A stretch of DNA of 64,000 nt from Caldilineaceae bacterium (GTDB taxonomy: Bacteria; Chloroflexota; Anaerolineae; Caldilineales; Caldilineaceae): NCBI GenBank assembly GCA_026645575.1, contig JAPKMW010000019.1, forward strand, positions 72,369 through 136,368, in the 5' to 3' direction. The translations under genes were made by a program, and so were the position numbers. Under the pieces are notes generated by a model, which worked only from the letters and a program-made list of their open reading frames with translations, searched no databases and was not told the DNA's origin. This document shows, piece after piece, positions 35,867-42,154 of this stretch (position 1 is its first letter; every line of letters starts with the position of its first letter).

Positions 35867-35908
35867 TTGTTGACAAAAGGTTGTTGACAAAAGGTTGTTG
35901 ACAAAAGA
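35867..35908. repeat. Three tandem copies of ttgttgacaaaagg
   Basis: 14-base unit at 35867-35880, 35881-35894 and 35895-35908 (last copy ends in ga), upstream of the DUF368 start. It adds plus-strand TTGACA-like hexamers and may be recent slippage or a regulatory array. Confidence 0.8.
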
Positions 35909-36043
35909 AAATCGCCAGCGTAGACGCCGACGACTTGTGCAATGAATAATCACGAAGCCACAATACCTTATGTCAGGCAAAAGCGCAAAATGTATGTGAT
36001 CTGTACTGCGTGCTAAAGGTTCTTACCAAATCCGTCTCCCGCA

Positions 36044-36790
36044 TTAACCTGTCGCCAGCACCGGTCCATCCAAACAGAGTACTTTGCCCTCATGTTCGCA
36101 AGAACCGCAGATCCCAATGCCACAGCGCATGTAGGCTTCCCAACTCAACTGGCTTGGCGCCTTGTATTGCTGTCCCAATCCGGCTAGTGCCGTTAACATG
36201 CCATGCGGCCCACAAGCATAGATGCCATCAATTTTGCCCGCCGCCAGTAGGGGCTGGAGCAGATCCGTAACACGTCCCTGTTGACCAGCGGAACCATCTT
36301 CGGTTGTTTGGTGAATTGAGATTTTAGATTTTAGATTTTGGCTTTTGGATTGTTGCAACGTTTGGAAGCGATCGGTGTAAAGAAGATCGGCGGCAGTGCG
36401 GGCACCGATAATAACATCAATGGTTGCCGCCCGCTCGATTTGGGTGCGTGCTAACCAGTAGAGCGGTGCGACGCCGTAGCCGCCGCCGACAAGTGCCAGT
36501 CGCTCTCCTGGTAATGGCGTATAGCCCTGCCCAAAGGGGCCGCGCAGCCAGAGTTTGTCACCCGGTTGCTTTTCATGGAGCAAGCGGGTAAAGGGGCCGA
36601 CGGCGGTAATCATCACGGTAACGGGGTCGGCATTGACCAAGGAAAAGGGCTTTTCATCAAAACGGGGGAGCCAGACCATGACAAATTGTCCAGGCGTAGC
36701 CGGCAATGTCGTATCTAGCGTAAAAGTCTTAGTGCGGTAATTATCCTGTGTGACCGCTGTGATTGTTGCGGCGGTTGGTAATCTCAACAT
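36044..36790 (-). CDS. pyrK: PyrK-like dihydroorotate dehydrogenase electron-transfer subunit
   Basis: 248 residues. FAD-binding barrel (about 1-95; FVMVWLPRFDEKPFSLVN), NAD-binding half (LALVGGGYGVAPLYWLA, about 105-121; YACGPHGMLTAL, about 192-203) and a C-terminal [2Fe-2S] cluster with MRCGIGICGSCEHEGKVLCL, the four-Cys pattern of PyrK. It passes electrons between dihydroorotate dehydrogenase B (PyrD) and NAD+ in pyrimidine synthesis. No pyrD is adjacent, so a role with another oxidoreductase is possible. About residues 148-160 (SKSQNLKSKIS) are encoded by an A/T-rich simple repeat that looks like inserted spacer DNA. Confidence 0.85.
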   Translation of the reverse strand: MLRLPTAATITAVTQDNYRTKTFTLDTTLPATPGQFVMVWLPRFDEKPFSLVNADPVTVMITAVGPFTRLLHEKQPGDKLWLRGPFGQGYTPLPGERLALVGGGYGVAPLYWLARTQIERAATIDVIIGARTAADLLYTDRFQTLQQSKSQNLKSKISIHQTTEDGSAGQQGRVTDLLQPLLAAGKIDGIYACGPHGMLTALAGLGQQYKAPSQLSWEAYMRCGIGICGSCEHEGKVLCLDGPVLATG

Positions 36791-36898
36791 ATTGTTTAAC
36801 TTTTTGGTTACTTACTTTGTCTTGTTAAATGGCTAAATCATACGTAAACATAATGAAAAATCTACGCACTATTGCGTATGGAAACCGTCGCCAACCCG

Positions 36899-37005
36899 TG
36901 CTACAATAAGGACGGGATAGGGTTGTGGGGTTAAGTTGGTTTTCTCCTTTTCCTCTCTGTGTGGAGCCGGCTCTTGTTGATACAGGAACCGGCTTCGCCG
37001 TTTTT
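36899..37005 (+). ncRNA. Candidate small RNA
   Basis: Plus-strand signals between two minus-strand genes: an extended -10 (TGcTACAAT, 36899-36907), then about 90 bases, then a hairpin (agccgg 36965-36970 with ccggct 36989-36994, extendable by wobble pairs) followed shortly by TTTTT (37001-37005). No known RNA family matches by eye; it lacks the SRP RNA GGAAGCA loop. Confidence 0.35.
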
Positions 37006-37055
37006 AAAGCCAATTCATAGGAATTACGAGTTACGAAATATCCGGCTCGTAATTC

Positions 37056-38054
37056 CTAATTCCTAATTCCTAATTCATGCCATTGTTGGAGTAATTCCGT
37101 TTCACGTTCCGCAGCCAGGCCAGCCCGCCATTGGTGTGATTCGTTGCGTGTCTTATGCCAATCAATGGTGTCGCGGATGGTTGTTGCCAAGGGGCGGTAC
37201 TGCAACCCCGCCTGCATCGCTTTTTGACAATTCACCTGTTCCAACCCTGCCATCTCTGCCGGCACCCATAGGGGTAATTCAACAAAGGCGCCCACCTGCT
37301 TTTCCACCAAAAAGGCTTCGTTGACCCAAGTTAACTGGGCATCATTCGCCGCCACCTGTTGACATGAACTGAGAAATTGTTGCATCGTCAGCGGCTGCGC
37401 CGGGCCAGTGGCGTTGTAAATGCCGGTCTGCTTGCGTTCAACCATGTTGATGGTCCACTCAGCCAGATCCCGGACATCAATAAATTGCACCTCCTGGGTC
37501 GGCTCACCCGGCGCCAGGATTTCACCACCACGTGTTACCCGTACGGGCCAATAGGTAAAGCGGTCCGTCGGGTCGTTTGGGCCGACAATCAACCCTGGCC
37601 GAATCGTTAAGACCCGTCCCGGCATTGCCGTTTCTGCCGCCGTTTCACAAAGCGCTTTGAGCGGCCCGTAGGTTTCCCCAGTCACTTCCTCCACGGTTGG
37701 GTCGGCCAGCGTGCCAACAGCGGCTGTTTCATCCAGTCCTGCTTTTGAATAATCGGGATAGACCGAAATGGTCGAAATAAAGATGTAGTGATCCACCTGG
37801 CTTGCCAATTGATCGGTTGCCATTTTTACGGCCCGCGGAATGTAGCCGCAGGTGTCGATCACCGCATCCCAGCGCCGGCCAGCCAACGCGCTCAGATCGA
37901 CCCCGCGATCGCCGCGCAATTTTTCCACGGTTGGAAAGAGTTCCGGGTTGTGCTGCCCCCGGTTAAAGAGCGTGACCGTATGCCCCCGTGCCAGCGCCAC
38001 CTCCACCAAATGGCGCCCGACAAAGACGGTGCCGCCGAGAATTAATAGTTGCAT
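37056..38054 (-). CDS. NAD-dependent epimerase/dehydratase (atypical SDR)
   Basis: 332 residues. Rossmann motif LILGGTVFVGRHLVEVALARGH (the GGTxFVG variant of the family, about 4-25), then LFNRGQHNPELFP, and VIDTCGYIPRAV (about 66-77). The active-site-like pattern is SVYPDYS with Tyr and a later YGPLKALCE (YxxxK, about 130-140). Similar proteins are annotated as isoflavone-reductase-like or mRNA-binding CSP41-like SDRs. Substrate cannot be told. Its start is preceded by the inverted repeat at 38076-38159. Confidence 0.85.
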   Translation of the reverse strand: MQLLILGGTVFVGRHLVEVALARGHTVTLFNRGQHNPELFPTVEKLRGDRGVDLSALAGRRWDAVIDTCGYIPRAVKMATDQLASQVDHYIFISTISVYPDYSKAGLDETAAVGTLADPTVEEVTGETYGPLKALCETAAETAMPGRVLTIRPGLIVGPNDPTDRFTYWPVRVTRGGEILAPGEPTQEVQFIDVRDLAEWTINMVERKQTGIYNATGPAQPLTMQQFLSSCQQVAANDAQLTWVNEAFLVEKQVGAFVELPLWVPAEMAGLEQVNCQKAMQAGLQYRPLATTIRDTIDWHKTRNESHQWRAGLAAERETELLQQWHELGIRN

Positions 38055-38075
38055 CGTTGGACTCCTTCCGTATAA

Positions 38076-38159
38076 CAGTGGGTCAGTAAGACAGTATATC
38101 AGTGGAACAGTAAAATAATCGGCGATCCATGACTGACCTACTGTCTTACTGACCCACTG
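38076..38159. repeat. 21-bp inverted repeat of CAGTAAGACAGT type
   Basis: Arms at 38076-38096 and 38139-38159 are perfectly complementary; the core is cagtgggtcagtaagacagt. The motif continues as degenerate direct repeats to about 38195 and recurs at 1274-1303. Confidence 0.65.
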
Positions 38160-38240
38160 TCTTACCGTCTCACTGACTTACTGACTTACTGTCTTGGATT
38201 TAACAAACTGCTACCCATTATAACACACCTTGTCCAACGC

Positions 38241-38272
38241 AAAAGGCCCGGTGCGGAAACACCAGGCCTTTT
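38241..38272 (-). terminator. Rho-independent-like terminator of the double-SDR gene
   Basis: aaaaggcccggtg (38241-38253), six-base loop, caccaggcctttt (38260-38272); a 13-bp stem with one wobble that ends in TTTT in either direction. It lies 135 bases past the stop of the minus-strand gene. Confidence 0.65.
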
Positions 38273-38406
38273 GCCGTGCAAGGAGGAAAGTGTAAGAGGT
38301 AACACTGAGATGCTGCCACAGAAACAAGGAGTAACGTTTCTGTCTAACTTATTAATCGCAATTTCCGCGCCAATCCTTCGCGCCTTTTGGAAAATTCGTA
38401 AAACGC

Positions 38407-39966
38407 CTAGCGTAACTGCTCATAAAGCGTTCGTCGCATGATTTCTTCGGTAAGGCGCGGCCAAAGTTGGCCGGCTAATGCCGTGGCGCGGTGGGCAAAG
38501 CCGGGGATCAAGTGTCGTTGGCGTCGCTGTAAAGCTATGGCAATCTGGCGCGCTAACACTTCCGGCGCCATCCGCCGTTCTTCGCGGCGATTGTCCGGAC
38601 TATAGCGACGGGCATGGGCGGTGCGTGTTGGGCCAGGATAGATTGTCAGTACATGTTTGCCTTGTAGCGCCAGTGCAATTGCCAAACTACGTGCATATGA
38701 CGCCAGCCCATCTTTGGTTGCGGCATAGACAGTTGCGCCCGGATAGCTGACAAAGTGGGAGAGCGATGAGACAAATGCCAACGAACTTTGCGGCGTTAAC
38801 AGCCCGCGTTGTAACAAGCCGGCAGTGAGGAGGAGGGGCGCCGTCAGGTTCAAATCGATGACCTTGCACTGACGCTCGATGTCGCTGGTGACAAAAGGGC
38901 CAACGGCGCTAATGCCGGCATTATGAATAAAAATGTCAATGGGCGGGCGTGTGGTTAACCGTTCCAAAATGTTATTCATCTTGGGCAACGCCGTCAGATC
39001 TGCCAGCAGAAAGCGAATGCGTCCTCCGGCGTTGATCAAGTCGGCCTGGGTTTGGGTCGCCCGATCTACATCCATATCAATGCCGGTGACAGTGGCGCCA
39101 CTGCTGGTAAATTGTTGCGCCAGCGCTCGCCCAATCCCGTCAGCAGCGCCGGTGATGACGCAATGGCGCGCTTTGCCGGTTGACAAGGTGGCAAGATGAC
39201 TGGGTGACTGGGTGACTGGGTGATGGCGTAATGCGACTAAACGATCTATGAGAGCAGGAAAGCGGCGACCAGCGGTATAGAGCATGGCGTTGGGCAGCCC
39301 CAACGTGGTTGCGCGATAGTTAGCGACCGTGGCATGGACAATTTGTTGGGCGATAGCGTCCGGCGTAGGAAAGCGATCCCAGCCCAGCCGTTGCAGGTCG
39401 GCGCCGCTTTTTTCATGCATGTTGGTGCGCGTGGCGCCGGGGCGGATGATCTGGGCGCGAACTGGGCTGCGGTCGGCGCGCAGTTCGATCTGCCAATTGC
39501 GCACAAAACTGTCGAGCGCCGCTTTGGTCGCCGTATAGACAGCGTAACCAGGGCCAGGTAAGCCGGCGACCACCGAACTGACAAAGACAAATTTCCCCGC
39601 CGCCCGTTCCACCAACGGATAGAGAGCGTGGCTCAACATAATCGGCGCCCGCAAATTGACATTCACTAGTTGGCGAATATTTTCTTCGCCTTGTGTTTCC
39701 ACTGGACCGACATACCCTACCGCCGCATTGTGGATGACCAGGTCTAAATGGGCAACTCTATTTTCGTGTAGCCAGAATGAGATCTGCTTCGCACTGTCCA
39801 GGTTCGCTAAATCGGCCTGACAGTAGCAGTCGGGCGCGAAGAAAGTGTTGTCCAATAATTCGATTGGCCGACGACCAATGAGGATCAGGCGCGCCCCCTG
39901 TTGTTGGTACTGTCGCGCCAGCGCAAGGCCGATGCCATCGGTGGCTCCTGTGATTACAACATTCAT
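38407..39966 (-). CDS. Fusion of two short-chain dehydrogenases
   Basis: 519 residues with two complete classical SDR domains. Domain 1 (about 1-240): MNVVITGATDGIGLALARQY, NAAVG, and YTATK as the catalytic YxxxK. Domain 2 (about 270-510): HCVITGAADGIGRALAQQF, NAGIS, and YAATK. Both have TGxxxGIG cofactor motifs, so both could be active. The linker HHPVTQSPSHL is encoded by a tandem repeat of gactgggt that looks like spacer DNA. ATG 39966 starts the Rossmann fold; a GTG at 39981 is in frame. Substrates unknown. Tandem SDR fusions are rare. Confidence 0.88.
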   Translation of the reverse strand: MNVVITGATDGIGLALARQYQQQGARLILIGRRPIELLDNTFFAPDCYCQADLANLDSAKQISFWLHENRVAHLDLVIHNAAVGYVGPVETQGEENIRQLVNVNLRAPIMLSHALYPLVERAAGKFVFVSSVVAGLPGPGYAVYTATKAALDSFVRNWQIELRADRSPVRAQIIRPGATRTNMHEKSGADLQRLGWDRFPTPDAIAQQIVHATVANYRATTLGLPNAMLYTAGRRFPALIDRLVALRHHPVTQSPSHLATLSTGKARHCVITGAADGIGRALAQQFTSSGATVTGIDMDVDRATQTQADLINAGGRIRFLLADLTALPKMNNILERLTTRPPIDIFIHNAGISAVGPFVTSDIERQCKVIDLNLTAPLLLTAGLLQRGLLTPQSSLAFVSSLSHFVSYPGATVYAATKDGLASYARSLAIALALQGKHVLTIYPGPTRTAHARRYSPDNRREERRMAPEVLARQIAIALQRRQRHLIPGFAHRATALAGQLWPRLTEEIMRRTLYEQLR

Positions 39967-40216
39967 CCGTTGTCGATGCACCCAATCTTTGTTATGCTGA
40001 GGCTAGCCTCAACCAGCCGAATTGAATTGCCTCACCTGTATCAATCGGCATTGATACAAGATTGGGAACGAACTGAGCGTTGCCAACGTTTTATGGACGG
40101 ACTGCGCGCAGGATTGTTTCCCATCCAACTTTCTGTCAACCGATGACACTGGTCGTTTTCCGGTCGCTCTCCCAAAGCTACCAGTGCATCAAGTGGATTT
40201 GAAGGAGCTTAAAGAA
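39967..40216. other. Divergent spacer
   Basis: 250 bases between the SDR fusion and the small HTH gene. A 56-codon plus-strand frame (ATG 39979 region to TGA 40146) is open but has no ribosome site or recognisable product. gatgacactgg (40143) and ccagtgcatc (40181) form a loose inverted repeat before the HTH gene. Confidence 0.35.
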
Positions 40217-40432
40217 ATGAAGCAAGGATTCACCGTTGGTCAAATCGCTCGCACCCTTCGCTGTCACGAACGTTCCGCCCGTCTCTACCTCCATGAAGTA
40301 AACCAGGCCATTGATCATTACGCAGAAAATATTGGTGAGTTGATTGATCTCCACACCGTTATTGCCCTTTGCCGCCGTCACCAGGATTCGATGCTGGGGC
40401 GTCGGTTGGCGCTGCTTTTACAAACGAATTAG
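40217..40432 (+). CDS. Small helix-turn-helix protein
   Basis: 71 residues; ATG 40217 with gaaggag nine bases ahead. The N-terminal half reads GFTVGQIARTLRCHERSARLYL, which fits a helix-turn-helix of the Hom_end/HTH_17 kind (sense helix VGQIARTL, recognition helix ERSARLYL). The C-terminal half is helical with a Cys-Arg-Arg-His stretch. May be a small DNA-binding regulator of a neighbour; the start of the SDR fusion is close. Not assigned to a named family. Confidence 0.6.
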   Translation: MKQGFTVGQIARTLRCHERSARLYLHEVNQAIDHYAENIGELIDLHTVIALCRRHQDSMLGRRLALLLQTN

Positions 40433-40509
40433 TCGCGTGGTCCAGCGTCAGGTAGTCCAGCGTCAGAATCTATGGACACCGGACTAAACGACTTGGGGCT
40501 ACGCAACTT

Positions 40510-41931
40510 TTAGACTTTGGTTAATTCAGGAGCCAACTGCTCCTCGGTTGGCTCCGCTCAACAATACCACGGTTCGCTCAGACGGGGCGCATAGGCGCTG
40601 TGGCGTTGATGGCGGGTGGGTGGTTCGGTTAAACGCAAACCACCGCTGGCGTTTTGCGCTTCTTGCGCCAGTCGCCAGATGTTCATGAAAATGTCGCTCC
40701 GACTTTGCCCCGCTTTTTCTGCCCGTTGAACCAAGGCAATGACATCCTGTTGTAACTGATCAACGCGTGGATCAGGGTGCTGCCAGGGATAGACCAGCGC
40801 TGCTTCGTCAAAAGGATGAATCAACGCCTGAATACTCGGCAATTCCAGCAAACGTGAAGAGGCGGTAATCAGCAGACGAATCGCATATTGAATGGGCGGT
40901 ACATGCTCCACCAACCCTAACTCCCCAATGACGGTTAACAAGTCACAATAGCCGGCGACACTGATCCAGGGATTGAAGGCGACAAAGGTTGGATTGAGCG
41001 TTAAGCCGATTGCTTGACAGTGTTGGGCTGCGGCCATAAAGTCGGCGCGTGTATGACCTTTGTCCAAGAAGCGCAAAATCTGATCATCCACCGACTCTAC
41101 GGCGCTGGTGACAAAAAGGCAACCGGTGTCGCGCAGAATGGGCAACTGCTCGGCCTGTTGTAGTAAATGCTCCACCTTGATCGTCACATCATAGGTTAAG
41201 TCAGGAAATTCAGCATGTAGCGCCTGAACAAGCGGCAAGGCATGACCGGGGCCGTTGAAAAAGTCGGGATCGCCAAAGGTGATGTGTTGTGCGCCCGCCG
41301 CCACCTGGTTGCGAATATCGGCCAACACCACATCTCGTTGGACAATCCGAAATTGACCATCATAGACTGGCACAATCGGGCAGTGGCGACAGCGATGTTT
41401 GCAGCCGCGCGTCGCTTCGGTGTAGCCAACGGTACGCTGCTTGCCGTCACCCAGATCGAGAAACGCATAACGCTCTAGAGCCGGCAGGTCGTGTCGATCG
41501 GGTGTTTGAAATTGTTGCCGCCGTAGGTCGATGGCCGGCTTGCGGTCAATTACCGTTGCCGCGTTTGCTTGCAATTGTTTTGCCAGCGCCACCAGTCCCG
41601 TTTCAAACTCGCCCCCCAAGATACTCTGAACGCCTAATTTGCGCAAGAAGGCTTCATTGAGCGGTGCATAGAGGCCATAGCAACAGAGATGGGCGCGGGG
41701 ATTCCATCGTTTCACCCGCTCAATAATGGGTGCGGCAATGCGCGTCGCCGTGTGCATCGGCAGGTAGAAGGCCACCAGATCCGCCGCATTGACAACGTCA
41801 GCTTCCAACGCATTGATCGCCAGGTCACAACAAGTAACTTGCGCCCCCACCTGTCGCAACCAAGCGGCCGGCGAGGCCAGACCAAAGGGCTGCCTGCCTA
41901 ATTCATAGGTGGAAAGTAAGACAACGTTCAT
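40510..41931 (-). CDS. CUAEP-tail radical SAM selenoprotein (TGA read as Sec)
   Basis: 473 residues if TGA at 40558-40560 is selenocysteine 458. An N-terminal B12-binding-like Rossmann domain (about 1-125) precedes the radical SAM barrel, whose [4Fe-4S] motif RGCKHRCRHCP (CxxxCxxC) is near 175-185; GDPDFFNGP and ESVDDQILRFLDKGHT follow. The last sense codon before TGA is TGT (Cys), and the frame continues as UAEPTEEQLAPELTKV to TAA (40510-40512). The resulting CUAEP matches the CUAEP/CCAEP-tail radical SAM (seleno)protein family named in RefSeq. A hairpin suited to a bacterial SECIS follows the TGA. No clear ribosome site precedes ATG 41931; a TATAAT ends two bases before it. The reaction is unknown. 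Confidence 0.85.
40529..40555 (-). promoter_or_regulatory. Candidate SECIS hairpin
   Basis: On the minus strand ggagccaac (40555-40547), loop cgaggagca, gttggctcc (40537-40529): a 9-bp perfect stem starting two bases after the TGA codon. Bacterial SECIS elements lie in the coding region immediately after UGA. The hairpin is also entirely within the read-through codons, so it need not be a terminator; no T-run follows. Confidence 0.6.
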
Positions 41932-41951
41932 TTATTATAGTTAGATCTGGC

Positions 41952-42125
41952 TCATCCAAAAATTTGGCTAACGAGAATACGTAGATTGAGTTTTTCATCA
42001 ATCACTGCATCGTGCGTATAAGTTTCCCAACGATCAATGGCTGTGTAGACGCTAACTGCATTAATAGTCGGCTCGACTAACCAACACGATTGGATGCCCA
42101 ACACAAAATAGACACGAAATTTATT
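41952..42125 (-). pseudogene. C-terminal remnant of a Uma2-family endonuclease
   Basis: About 57 codons ending in TGA. NKFRVYFVLGIQSCWLVEPT followed by INAVSVYTA and ending LVSQIFG matches the C-terminus of Uma2 (PD-(D/E)XK) proteins, in which K.R.Y...G..EYWIVDP and a final IF are typical. The N-terminal nuclease core is missing, and the sequence before it is spacer DNA. No function expected. Confidence 0.6.
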
Positions 42126-42154
42126 GCATCTGATTTCTGTCTTCTGGCCTCTGA

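Larger units (their letters stand above)
38055..38406. other. Spacer rich in ACTGTCTTACTG repeats
   Basis: 352 bases between two SDR genes. It holds the inverted repeat at 38076-38159, further copies of cttactg/ctcactg up to about 38195, and the terminator-like hairpin at 38241-38272. The remainder (38273-38406) shows nothing recognisable. Confidence 0.5.

Noticed and set aside
35867..35908. Tandem repeat as a CRISPR remnant or iteron origin
   Set aside because: Units are directly adjacent with no spacers, and no replication gene is nearby.
36899..37005. Candidate RNA as SRP (4.5S) RNA
   Set aside because: It lacks the conserved GGAAGCA/GGUC loop elements of SRP RNA.
38076..38195. Short repeats as a CRISPR array
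   Set aside because: The units are 8-12 bases, degenerate, without regular spacers or cas genes.
39979..40146. Small plus-strand gene before the HTH protein
   Set aside because: Open for 56 codons but without ribosome site or conservation clues; it overlaps the start region of the SDR fusion.
40558..40560. TGA as the ordinary stop of the radical SAM gene, with the following hairpin as its terminator
   Set aside because: The codons after TGA spell AEP directly behind Cys-TGA and stay open to a TAA; the hairpin lacks a T-run. The selenoprotein reading explains both better.
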